From the NCBI GenBank assembly GCA_015680685.1, contig MNCI01014668.1, forward strand, positions 303,055-329,120: a DNA stretch of 26,066 nt. Direction: 5' to 3'. The position numbers and the translations under genes were made by a program. The notes under the pieces were generated by a model. The model did no database searches. It worked only from the letters and a program-made list of their open reading frames with translations, and was not told where the DNA came from. How positions within the stretch are numbered: position 1 is the stretch's first letter; the number at the start of each line of letters is the position of its first letter. Below, one piece after another: positions 9,560-19,702 of this stretch. This stretch comes from Gnetum montanum. Its lineage: Eukaryota; Streptophyta; Gnetopsida; Gnetales; Gnetaceae.

Positions 9560-10255
9560 TTGGTTTGGAATAGCTGGTAGAAGTTGAAATCATGACTTAT
9601 GACTGTGAAATCTAAGTCTTAACCCCTCTCTAGCTAACCACCTAGTCAACGTTATAGGTTTTTAAATTATGTACATATAAATATTTATATATAATTATTT
9701 TTTTAAAAAAAATAAAAATTAACCTAGCCTAGGGAAGGATGCAAACTATTGGTTGTAGTACCATTGTGCAACTAGGCCATGCCACACCACAATAGTCCTA
9801 TTGGCCATGATAGTTAGCAACACCATGTTACATCTAGCCTCCTACACTATTACACAATGAGCTTGTTACACCACATCATGGCCAACCTACTAGAAAAATA
9901 ATAGGTTGTAGCCTCCATAGCTACCTTTCACTTTGCATGCCACCCTTCAACCTACCACCATTACTGTCCCATGCATCATCCACATACCTTCTCCATTGCC
10001 TCTACCTACCAACCTTCCAGGATGGTTGGTAGACATTACCTTCTTCAGTGATCATTGGAGCTAGAGAATACTACCTCATCTAGTACATGTTGGTGGTAAC
10101 AAATCTTTCCTAGTTCGACAATTCCAACAATTGAATATTTTTCCATCAATTGATAAAGAATTTCAAAATCATCAAATAATAGAAATTTTGAATTCAATGT
10201 TTTTGGATGGATAAAATTTAAATATTTAAATGGTAAATATCTTAAGTTTAACATG
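9560..10255. repeat. Dispersed repeat unit, copy 1
   Basis: This pairs in direct orientation with 10422-11135. In order both copies hold a GGTTTGGAA start, a CTAAGTCTTAACC-type block with TCTCTAGCTA..CACCTAGTCAAC, an AT-rich run, a C-rich block of CCTAC/CCACC/CATGG words, and a tail with CAAATAATAG and AATTTAAAT. Anchor pairs are 861 to 897 bases apart, so small indels separate them. The short open frame at 10254-10045 (minus) is not conserved. Confidence 0.6.
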
Positions 10256-10421
10256 TAGTGCTCTCTAAAATGATTCCAACAGTATCAATTTAATCAAAAT
10301 TTTATGCACTATTTATGAAATATTGTATTTCTTCGTAAACATGTCATTAATTAAAAAAATAAAACTCAACTTTAGAAAAGAAAAGTTAAAAATTATTTTT
10401 AAATATTTTTAGTAAAAAAAT
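10256..10421. other. Spacer between the two repeat units
   Basis: This is AT-rich sequence without recognisable structure. It could be part of a longer duplicated unit that has decayed. Confidence 0.3.
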
Positions 10422-10531
10422 TAGGTTTGGAAATCAAAACCATGACCTATATCTTATGAAATTCAAGTCTTAACTTCTCTCTAGCTATTCACCTAGTCAA
10501 CATTCCAAGTTTTTAAATTATATGCATATTA

Positions 10532-10552
10532 ACACACACACACACACACACA
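10532..10552. repeat. (AC)n microsatellite
   Basis: About ten uninterrupted AC units sit in repeat unit copy 2. They are absent from the equivalent place in copy 1, which has AT-rich sequence there. Confidence 0.9.
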
Positions 10553-10624
10553 TAATTAAAAAGTAATATGAATTTTTAAAAATAAAAAAATTACCCTACC
10601 TTAGAACCAAGGCAAGAAATCAGC

Positions 10625-10676
10625 TATCAATTACTATGCTATTCCATGGCTATCAATTACTATGCTATTCCATGGC
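10625..10676. repeat. Perfect 26-bp tandem duplication
   Basis: The 26-base unit starting TATCAATTACTATGC and ending CCATGGC occurs twice without a mismatch. In such an old region this indicates a recent slippage event or an assembly artefact near the N at 10692. Confidence 0.85.
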
Positions 10677-11135
10677 TAGGTCCTACTACATNCCCTACTA
10701 CATCATAGTGGACCTACTAATCATTATAGCTAACGACACAACTAGCTTGTTGCATTACTACATAGTGACCTTGCTACAACTCATCGCAGTTGACTTATTA
10801 GCCAAATGACATGTTGCAACCCCCATAGTCATCTTTTCACTCCACATGTTGTCCTTTCCCCTACCACCACCACTATCCTATGCATTATCCACCTATCCTT
10901 TCTACCTACTGTTCTACTAAGATAGTTGATACATATTGCCTTTACCAGCGACCATCAAAGTTGGAGGATTTCCTCCTCTAGCAACCATTAGTACCAATGG
11001 ATCATACCTCCTTTAGCAATTTCAAAACTAGAAATTTTTCCTTCAATTAACTAGAAATTCCAAAATTATCAAATAATAGAGAATTTAATTTTGACATTTT
11101 AGTGTTGGAAGAATTTAAATACTTAAATGTAGCAA

Positions 11136-11580
11136 ATTTGAATAACTAGTCAAATTGGTAGGTTGGTAACAATTGGAATAAAAATCCCATAATTAAACAT
11201 GCTTGGGTTGGAGTAGTAATAGGATGAATGACCTCTTGGGAAGTCTTGAAAATCATGAAATGTTTTTTTGCAACATTAAATGGCCATAACTTTTGATTTT
11301 GGTGTCCAATTTCAATATAGTAAAAATTATTTCTAATGTATCTAGGCCTTGTAAATGTAATGAAATGATCAAATTCAACCTTCAATATCCCAAAAATTAG
11401 TTTTTAAATTCGTTCTCTTATCATTATGAGATAACAAAAAGCTTGATTTAAAAGCCAAAACTTGAGTGTTTTTAATATATTTAAATGCTTAAAGGCTAGT
11501 TAAATCTTGATGGTAGGATTTTAAGAGAAAAAATTTATTTTAGAGTGGTTCTAACTCCTTCTAGAATAATTTAATGACCC
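11136..11580 (+). other. Probable LTR or leader upstream of gypsy element C
   Basis: The stretch around 11278 (ATGGCCATAACTTTTGATTT) with GTGTCCAATTTCAATATAG resembles wording common in long gypsy LTRs, and it lies directly upstream of the gag remnant. I could not identify a primer site or a partner LTR. The open frame at 11385-11146 (minus) looks like a shadow. Confidence 0.35.
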
Positions 11581-13270
11581 TTGGAACCTATAAAAAGTAT
11601 GATGGAGGATAATGAACAACCACTCAACCTTGTCTCTTTGGCCTGTCAATGTATGGAATCTAGAAAGTGCCTTGGAGAACAATGGAGTTCCAAGTCAATG
11701 ATCATATGGATGCTATTGAGTAATAGATTAATGAGATTAAAGGCATGTAAGAGGAGCTTCTTCATTCAAACAAAGGATTCAAGAAAAATATGCAAGATAT
11801 GTTTGAAGTGATTAGGAAATTGTCCCATAATTTAGAAAGAAAATAGTTTGAGGTTTAGGAGAAGACGGATTTTTTTGTGAACTTTATCAAGAAATTGACT
11901 AATCATATGATCCAGCCTTCTAATAAAATTCAACATCCATCAAGAGGCCATAATCAAAACCAACATCCATGTAGGGATCATAACCAAAATCAACATCCAC
12001 CTAAGAATTATTACTAGGATTATTATCAATTTCCAGATCATTACCAAGACCAATTTCCACCTAGGGATCATTATTGAGATCAATCCCCACTTCTAAGATA
12101 TCAAGGTTCTAAGATTCCATTACAAGGATAAAAACTAAAAATAGAAGAGGAAAGTTATTGGAAATTTCATGCTAAGAAGGTGAAACTTGACCATTATGAT
12201 GAAGTCCTAACATCTAGTGCTAAGGAAAAATATTGGCTCAATACATGAATAATTATTCCTACATGTTGAATTTATCAGGTCAAGAACATTTAAAGGTTTT
12301 CTCTTTGTACTTAAGGGGACTTACTACAACATGGTGGAATGGGTTAAAATATCAAGGACTAATTATAGACTCACTTAACTTCTACATGATTTTAAATAAA
12401 AAATTCTACTAGATTCTTTCATTAAGAAGCACAAGTTGTAGTTTGAATCACTGTGATTAGGTCAATGATCCATGGAAGATTATTACAAGGATTTTTGTGA
12501 TCTCTCATAATATGTAAGTCATTAAGATAAAGGTGAATTAGCTTTGAAGTTTATTGGAAAACTACATGTTCAATTATGTCCTCACATACATGCCCATCAT
12601 TCACAAATGATCGATGAAGCATATAGAATTTCTAAGGATTATGAAGTATCAAACGAAGTATAGACTAATACTATCGAATAAGAAATTATGGAAGAGACAT
12701 ATAACAAAAGAAATAGATTTGAATATTTTTCTTGCAGTGAAGATTAGTAAAGTAGGATTATCCAAAATTATGAGTAAGGATTCAAAGGAATAATCAAAAT
12801 AAAAACTAGAACACTAGCACCAATGTGGCTAAAGGAAAAGGTCAAGTAACTACCATGACTACAACAAAGAAAATTTTAACATTGTCTAAGAAAGGTTTGA
12901 GGAAATTTTAATTTTTCTTACTTATTTTTGAAAGACTAATCAAGGACCAAAAAGTTAAATTTTTTATTGATAGTAGAGCAAATGATAATTTATTTCATCA
13001 ACTCTAGTTAAGATGTTAAATTTAACCCTATTTTTAAAGAAAATTGTTAAAGTAAAACTTGCAGTTGAAATAATCATGAGTAAGCATACCAAGTACAATG
13101 AAATTAATTTTTTCCTTCAAGAAATTTCTTTAATTGATCAATTTTCAAATTTAAATTAGGATATGTTGATGCTATCTTAGATATGCTTTTCCTATAAAAA
13201 TTTAACATTACTGTCCAATTTTAAACTCATGTTTTCAAAGTACCAACCACTGATGGAGTGTTTTAAGAAG
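11581..13270 (+). pseudogene. Ty3/gypsy gag-protease remnant of element C (heavily decayed)
   Basis: This is a rightward gag and protease relic with many stops and several frame changes. From left to right there is a Met-rich start (11581), a Pro/His/Asn-rich stretch on a tandem repeat (11931-12110), a KLDHYDE-like segment near 12180, a gag core with MLNLSGQEHLKVFSLYLRG and WWNG at 12332-12343, and a retropepsin at 12954 onwards reading VKFFIDSRANDN. Its catalytic motif is D-S-R (12969-12977), where D-S-G is expected. Downstream near 13160-13200 a weak match to the protease flap and ILGMPFL region can be followed. I see no reverse transcriptase before element E interrupts. It is unrelated in sequence to A and B. 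Confidence 0.65.
11931..12110 (+). repeat. ~30-bp tandem repeat in gag of element C
   Basis: Six units start at 11931, 11961, 11991, 12027, 12051 and 12081, with spacings of 30, 30, 36, 24 and 30. All spacings are multiples of six, so the frame is kept. Each unit encodes roughly ten residues of the type Q-H-P-x-R-D-H-N-Q-N. Confidence 0.75.
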
Positions 13271-13691
13271 TGTATGAACAACAAAGCAAATTCATACTAT
13301 AACCATGAAGTAAGCCAAGAGATTAATTAAGACAAGTACTACTATATTCATTTTAAAAGTAATTCAACCCCAAAAGCTTTCAAACATTAATATCCCAAAG
13401 GATCCTAAGTATCATAGGAAGATAACCCAGGGTCATTGATAGTGTGCTTAGATAAATTTCATTACTAAATTCCATTGTTTATTTTCCTCTCTATTCCATT
13501 CTCTTACCATTACTTTTATGTTCTAATGCATGACTCAAATTATTTGAACATTACATGATAATTCTACACAAAAAACAATCCTAACCATTAACATTCAAGA
13601 AAAGGAACATCACAACTGTCTAGCCAGTTAATACATTCAACCAAATCCATAAGGGAGTATTTGTTGATTTTTTTTACTCTACTTGGTATTA
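13271..13691. other. Region between element C remnant and element E
   Basis: This is AT-rich sequence with no coding signal. At 13684-13695 it holds TGGTATTAGAAC, a 10 of 12 match to the initiator-Met primer site TGGTATCAGAGC. Element E inserted inside this motif. Confidence 0.4.
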
Positions 13692-13696
13692 GAACT
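13692..13696. repeat. Target-site duplication of element E, left copy
   Basis: GAACT directly precedes the LTR and is perfectly repeated at 25738-25742. Confidence 0.8.
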
Positions 13697-14219
13697 TGTA
13701 ACATCCCCATTCCCAAATGGTGTTATTGCATAACAAAGATAGTGCCTCTTCATAACAAGTGTTATCATTATTATAACAAGACCTGAAAGGGTATGTTGTA
13801 ATTAAGACTCAAAAGGGTGCATTGTAATAATGAATGTCTCTCTTATGGTAACCTTTGAGGGTTTGACCTAAGGCATTTCTACGTGAGCCTAGAGGTTATG
13901 CTAGCATGGAGTGGCAAAGCTAATACAACCAAGTCACAAGAGTTGAGTGAAGTAAGACAAGAGGAGGACTTGACATTCCTTCTAGTTGGTTGTAGGCCTA
14001 ATCGTGGTGGCAGTGCTAGATTTCCTCCAAGGGATAGATGCCAAAGGAAGAAAACCCCAAGGAAACACTCTCAGAGCATGATCTAGATACTCTATTCCAT
14101 ATAAATAAAGCATTGTTTTCTTTCTCTTTTTACATTTGTCCTATTATTTTCTTTATGAATAATGTCAAATATAATTTATATTTGATGTTTACCATGACAT
14201 CCAAAAATGGGATATCATA
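13697..14219 (+). mobile_element. 5' LTR of element E
   Basis: It begins TGTAACATCCCCATTCCC and ends GGGATATCATA, a direct repeat of 25216-25737. The ends form an imperfect inverted repeat (TGTAACATCC against TATGACATCC), so it ends in TA rather than CA. Internal landmarks shared by both copies are ATAACAAGTGTTATCATTATT, TTTGACCTAAGGCATTT and AACCCCAAGGAAACACTCTC. Short open frames inside it (13883-14086, 14038-14220) are LTR sequence, not genes. Confidence 0.9.
14100..14109 (+). promoter_or_regulatory. TATA box / polyadenylation-like motif in 5' LTR of E
   Basis: TATAAATAAA contains both a TATA-type and an AATAAA-type signal, 110 bases before the LTR end. The equivalent place in the right LTR is degraded (ATGTCAACAAAG). 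Which role it had cannot be decided from sequence alone. Confidence 0.35.
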
Positions 14220-14221
14220 AT

Positions 14222-14232
14222 TGGTATCAAAG
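14222..14232 (+). other. Primer-binding site of element E, initiator-Met type
   Basis: TGGTATCAAAG follows the LTR after a 2-base spacer and matches the start of TGGTATCAGAGC with a single G to A difference. Confidence 0.75.
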
Positions 14233-15184
14233 AAAATTATGATCCAAGGGTCATTCAAACCCATGGGATGACTAGAACCTAATTATGAACCATGGAGCCA
14301 TGAACTAGTAAGAATCATAGAACACCATCATTTTCACCACATGTTTAAGATGATCTATGTAAGCTAGAAGATAACATTCCATTGATTTCATGAACAATTG
14401 ATAAGGTATCTACAAAATACATAGATCCCTCCAATTAACAAAATTCTTTCATGGATATCATTGATTGATGAAGATTTGATTATGTCTTATCAAGATTCAT
14501 CAATTGCAAGAGATGTTAGTAAGACAAGGATACACCTATTCAGGTAACTCTTACCCATTTAAATATTATAAATATTAATTGATTAAGGTCATTGTTAAGT
14601 TTCTCCCAAAAATTTAGTAACCATGACTTGAATTGAGCTTATTTGTTGAAACTCATTATTTTAAGCACTTAACCCTTGTAACTTGGCATTATTCACCATA
14701 CTAAGACCTAGGTATTGATAAATTAAGGAACACAACCCATCCATAAGATTTTTTGATTCCCATAGGGGAACCAATACTTAATGAATGAAGTTGTCATAAT
14801 CTTCTTTTTAATATTTTGCTAAGGTATAACCATGATATGAGAAAACAAGCTTATATCATACTTGTCAATTTATAGGATCAAAGTATTATCTTCATGTTTA
14901 GAAATTGATATATCATCTAAAAGCAACTTAGAGTCATTTATAAGTTATAATGTCATCCATATATTAGCCTAGTAATGTCATTTTGCTAGAATAAGCTAGT
15001 TTGGATCTTTTAAAATCTTGAAACTCCATGTTTATTTTCAAACCTTAAGACCATGTCCAATGCATAGTACTTGTCAAGACAATTCTAGCGATACAAATTT
15101 CATCTTAATCGGATTTACAGTTTGAGAGATATTATTGTTTTAATTTTCCCATTATGCATGCATTAAAATAATATTAAATTATTA
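14233..15184 (+). other. 5' internal region of element E, no gene recognised
   Basis: About 0.95 kb of AT-rich sequence occupies the place where gag should be. Translation in all frames shows no gag, zinc knuckle or other domain. A splice-donor-like CAG|GTAACT occurs near 14540, which could mark leader splicing, but no acceptor can be assigned. Confidence 0.5.
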
Positions 15185-16778
15185 TTATTAAAGAAAAGGA
15201 AAGAGCACAAGGTCATGGGTTCAAACCTAGGCCACCCTCCTTTCCCATTGATTTAAAATATTTTATTAATTTAAAATTAAAAATATTTTTAAATTTACTG
15301 TTGTAGGAGGTGGTGGGTTTAAACCCCAACCCATCCTTTTCAAAAATAAAATAAAAAAATAATTGTTGTAGGGGTCACACAAGCCTAGAAGGCTATGCTG
15401 GCCCATCAAGACCACACTCCATAGGCCCATGTAGGCTACATAGCCCTTCTAAGGCTATCTCTCCTGTAGATTTCTTGCTATCGTCGCCCTACCGCCTACA
15501 CCATTTTCTTGCCACTGCCTACCTCCATGGGCTGTTGCCACCTTCTATAGGCCTGTCACTCCTCTACATGCAATGCCTGTTGCTCCTTCACTATGCCCTA
15601 CCATTGCTATCTAGCATGTCACTCTCAGATCCATAGCACACCTGCTTCTCTACACACCCATCACCACCACCATCAAAACCCTCTTCATGTTTTGAGTTGC
15701 CTAACATGCAGGCTGATTTCATCGCCGTCTACACTGTCGTTCTCACTACCATTGTCAACGCTACTACCAGATAATTTGGAGCAATTTTTGACTATCCACA
15801 ATATTCATGGATACTAATAGCATTTCCAATAAAGATCCCTTTCAGTGCTCCACTGGCATTGATGGCCCCACCCATAAAGGCTCCTTCCATTTCTCCGTGG
15901 GCACTAACAACAGCATCCATAAAGGTTCCTTTCAATGCTCCACAGGCATTGATGGCACCATCCATAAAAACCTCTTCTAGTGCTCTACAAGAACTAATGG
16001 TGCTACTCATAAAGGTCTCTTCCAATGCATCATAGGCACTGACAGTGCTACTCATAAAGGTTCCTTCTAGTGCTTTGTGGGAATTGACGGTGCCATTGAT
16101 AAAGGCCCCTTCCTATGCTTCATGGACATCGACAATGCCATGGGTAAAGGTCCCTTCTAATGCTCCATGGACATCTATGGTTCTATGGATAAAGGCCTCC
16201 TCTAGCGCTCCATGAACACCAATGGTGTTGTACATAATGGCCCCTTTTAGCATCCTACAGATGCTAATGATGTCGTAGATAATGACCTCTTCCAACATCC
16301 TCCAGCTTCTAAGAACCCTTGTGCACTAACTCTACTTGGGCCATGCTAGCCCTCATGGGGGCCATATAGGTCCAAAAGAATACTAGCACTATTACCTACA
16401 TCATCCAACATGCTAACTCCAATGCATCGACACTGCCCACTAACGTCTTCTGCCACAGCTGCTCAATGGCCATTCCCTTGCATCACCCAGGAACCTAGCA
16501 TCACCCAGACCATTGCTAGCAGCACCCCTACCACATGTAGGCCAGTGCCATCATAGCTACTATCGTCACCTCCAGTTCTACTGTCATTCCTATCCTACCC
16601 CATTGACAAAGAAATTTTCTTGTCAACCGATAGAGTTTTTGAAATATTTGTGAACTGACAAACATTTTAGAATTTTCATCAATTGATGGAGAATTTAAAG
16701 ATTTCCATTAGTTGAAATGTTAGTTTAAAATTATGAACGTTTTCAAAAAAATAATTTGAAGCATTCGAAACATGTATG
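15185..16778. repeat. GC-richer repeat block inside element E, related to the 9.5 and 10.4 kb units
   Basis: This block is clearly richer in C than its surroundings. It starts with a GGGTTCAAACC motif that resembles a pol III B box, then an AT-rich run, then CCTAC/CCACC/CATGG-type sequence, and a tail near 16610-16700 with TTTTCATCAATTGATGGAGA. That order and the tail resemble 9560-10255 and 10422-11135. It includes the 45-bp minisatellite. It could be part of E or an older insertion into E. The open frame at 15593-15817 is not supported as a gene. Confidence 0.45.
15796..16310. repeat. 45-bp minisatellite, about eleven units
   Basis: The ATAAAGG-type anchor recurs at exactly 45-base steps: 15829, 15874, 15919, 15964, 16009, 16054, 16099, 16144, 16189, 16234 and 16279. 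No indel occurs in the whole array although the units differ at many bases. Since 45 is a multiple of three, every frame shows a 15-residue period. The minus frame from 16298 to 15792 has only one stop (TAG at 16113-16115) and reads repeats like ALEGTFMSSTVSAYD. Whether it was ever translated is unknown. Confidence 0.85.
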
Positions 16779-17499
16779 ATGGAACACCTAAGGTTAATCG
16801 TTCGTTGTCTTCCCAGACTTACTTGTATTTGTCACAGTTGTATGATTAAGTAAGTCTGAGGTACGTGATTTTTATGTCTTTTATGTTTTATCACCTATGC
16901 TAATGAGATAAAGGGTGAAGAGGCTAATTAACTAACTTTAACTAACTAACTAAGCCTTAATTAACCTAGCATTAGTATCTGTTCCCACTTACCGTTCACA
17001 CCCTGAACTAATGCAACCTTCTGGGATTACCAAACACTATTCGTTGCTGGGATTAAATAGCGTAACAGACGTGCTCGAAGCGGTCGTATTGAATGCACTT
17101 AACTATGGGAGCAGGGTTGAGAGAGATTTAATTAAATAATAAAGCATTTAAATGATGAACAGTAAATAAAAATAATTAAAGTCCTATTTAGCCTAGTCCA
17201 TGCACTGTAAGGTTTATCCAACAGTTCGTCTTTATTTCCGTACACAAACTTGTGTTCAGGTACAATATTTGCTCGAATAAAGATTCGTTCACTTTGGAGC
17301 TCCTATTGCAGGCACATGGAAATTATTCTATCTCTGGAGAGGTAAAACTGCTAGAGTTTCTTTAAGGGTCTAGATCTAGATTGACAAATAAGGGAGAGTC
17401 ACCTCTTATTTATAGATTTGGTGGCATGCTACGATATTGCGTATGCGATATCGTAGAGCGGATGCAATATCGCGGCCCATGCGATATCACGTCCCATCA
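16779..17499 (-). mobile_element. 3' LTR of element B, truncated
   Basis: Similarity to the other LTRs begins at ATGGAACAC. The first about 97 bases (equivalent to 1465-1561 in A) are absent, including the TGATGAG terminus. The rest continues to CATCA at 17499. TATAAATAA lies at 17406-17414 and GATATC-type palindromes at 17429-17495. A deletion across the LTR/E junction is the simplest explanation. Confidence 0.85.
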
Positions 17500-17510
17500 T
17501 ACCCCCATGA
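17500..17510 (-). other. Polypurine tract of element B
   Basis: The minus strand reads TCATGGGGGTA directly before the 3' LTR, identical to A at 2274-2284. Confidence 0.65.
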
Positions 17511-19702
17511 CTGAATAAAAACCTATCCTTGAGTTCCTTACAAAATATTGGGAAGGTATGGGATTATTGACTTGAATGGAACTAATGGTGAATGGGATGA
17601 CATGTGAACGGATCAACATTATAGAACATGACAAAACTGGTGTTCACGATAAAAAGAGTGAACACCTTATACATTTGACATCAGGCCTTATTTGGTAGAT
17701 GAGAGAGAAGAGAGAAGAGAGAAGAAGTCTACTACTGCCAATGCCAAGATTGCACCTTTCGTTGTCTATCCGTAAGCGCGCCATCAATCTCGTTCCTTGC
17801 ATAGCTGCTTTAGCACCGATCCATTCAAAGTGTTCCCTCTAGATTCAATCTATTTTTGTATGATTTCCATCTGCACACACAACACATTCTTTATATTAGC
17901 AAGGGTAAATGAATTACAATGCAATGGATACCTTGCTTCGGTGAAAGGTCCATTGGCTGAGTTGTGGTATGGATGATACGGATTTGGGGATATAATATTG
18001 GTGACTACTAAAGGTGTAGGGGTTAGAAGAAAATCAAAAAAATTGGGACCAAGACCCCCATGACTAATTATGAACCTTCGGTAGCGATAGAATGGAGAAA
18101 GAAAAGGATTAAGGAAGATGGAGAAAAAGAGACAACTATAATGTTGATGAAATGGATGTCAAGATGGAAATGAACAAAATAAGGTTGATGACAAAAATGT
18201 TAAGGGAAATAATTTAACTGGTGCACCAGATAGGAATGTAAGTGGGCCCTCACCAAAGCAGGCTTATGCCCTTAAGGCCCTGAAAAAGCCACATTCAAAG
18301 AGTCCGTAGGCTCTGGGAATGTCATTTGTAACAAGAGTTAAAGTCTTAACCACAAGAATTTACCAAAAAGAAAATAATGCATCAACCAAAATATACACTA
18401 ATGATACAATTGGAAATGAGGTAAACAATGGAGGAAGAATGATGGAAAGAAGAGAATGGAATGGAATTTTAAGAACAAGGTGGTGTACAACCCCTTGTGT
18501 AGTTAATGACTAATGTGACTTAGTAGATCCCATTCCAAGTCCAGCCTCAACAAACCACATCTAGTGACTTTGCATTAATGCATTCGGCTAATCCATCCAC
18601 TTGAAGTAACAAGAATGCATCCCTCAAAGAGCCACCACCATTCCGACGAAATGAAGGAGGAGAGAATAGGAAGCGAGAAGGGCCTTAGTTAGAGGAAACA
18701 TGTTTATTTTAGTTCCATAACCAGTGCTTGTAGCCCAAATTATTATTTCATCTAAGGGGTGTGCTTTGAATTCTTACTGTTTTTTTTTGTGTTTTATGTG
18801 TTTATGCATGAGGACCACCCCATGCGAAGACTCATTATTTTTATTTACTCAGCTTCCCGATAATTGGGTAACGTCGAAGTGGTAAGTAAACTCAAGAAGA
18901 AAATATCCAAGCACCCAAGAGAATGGCCAACACAAATGCATCAAGTTCCCTTGAAGTCACACCCTTTTCAATCCTTGAGTCCTTCCTTAGTTTGAGAAAT
19001 GCCCAGTCACTGATTTGTTATAGTTCTTATTATTGAGAAAGGTACTATACATTTCCAAGCTGAGAGAGACCATAGAAATTTATGGATGTATGGATGAAGT
19101 GAACTCATTACCTGATATATCAAAAGAACCATACCTTAGTATCAACATCATAACTTAAAGGTAAAAACCAAACATCAGCAATCACGGGAATATAGTTCAC
19201 ACCATCTTTGGAGCACTTATTATTAAGTGATGAATCAAAAAAAATGGATAAGACATACACACACACATAAAGAAATGAAAAGGTATAAAAGATGTTGTAA
19301 AACAAAAACAAGAAAAGTTAAAGAAATTTGTAAAACAAAAATGTGTAAAAAAAATGTGTAAAACAAAAACTAAAAAGAACTGAGGGCCCCAAATGATTAG
19401 CATAGGTGGCCATCTCCCCCATGACTGAATGGAAAGGGAGAGATCTGAAATAATGAATGTCTATTTGAATTTTTTAGAAGTGTCCAACTTCTCTCGATTA
19501 ATGTCTTTAGGTTAAGGGGTAGAAGTTAGTGATGCTCATACTCCAATGTATCTATGCCTTCGTTGTGGTTGTGAGTTGTTCCCCCAGTTCATTCCATGCA
19601 TGTTGGTGGGATGCTCTCTTGATTAGCTATCAACCATTGGGTGTTCTCTTGTTGTGTGGTTGCTACATACAAGCACATTTGTATCTAAGTTTCTTGGGCA
19701 CA
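17511..19702 (-). other. Conserved 3' non-coding region of element B
   Basis: About 2.2 kb is collinear with 2285-4417 of A, with substitutions and small indels. It has the same purine runs, A-rich segment with a short (AC)n near 19256, and internal TCATGGGGG copies near 18056 and 19420. Short frames at 18319-18513 (plus) and 19120-19403 (minus) correspond to frames in A but resemble no known domain and are low-complexity. Confidence 0.65.

Larger units (their letters stand above)
10422..11135. repeat. Dispersed repeat unit, copy 2
   Basis: This is a direct repeat of 9560-10255 with the same block order. It contains an (AC)n microsatellite, a perfect 26-bp tandem duplication and one undetermined base at 10692. 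Its tail, CTTCAATTAACTAGAAATTC followed by CAAATAATAG, resembles the tail of copy 1 and the end of the 15.2-16.7 kb region. Confidence 0.6.

Noticed and set aside
13883-14220. Short open frames in the left LTR of E and their partners at 25327-25738
   Set aside because: They lie within LTR sequence, and the paired reading is explained by the LTR repeat.
14530-14560. Spliced leader exon ending CAG|GTAACT in element E
   Set aside because: A donor-like site alone is weak, and no matching acceptor or conserved exon could be identified.
15185-15215. A tRNA gene or SINE from the GGGTTCAAACC B-box-like motif
   Set aside because: There is no A box at the right distance, no cloverleaf, and no poly(T) terminator or A-rich tail in the expected place.
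15796-16310. CRISPR-like array
   Set aside because: The units are contiguous 45-bp repeats without unique spacers, in plant-type DNA.
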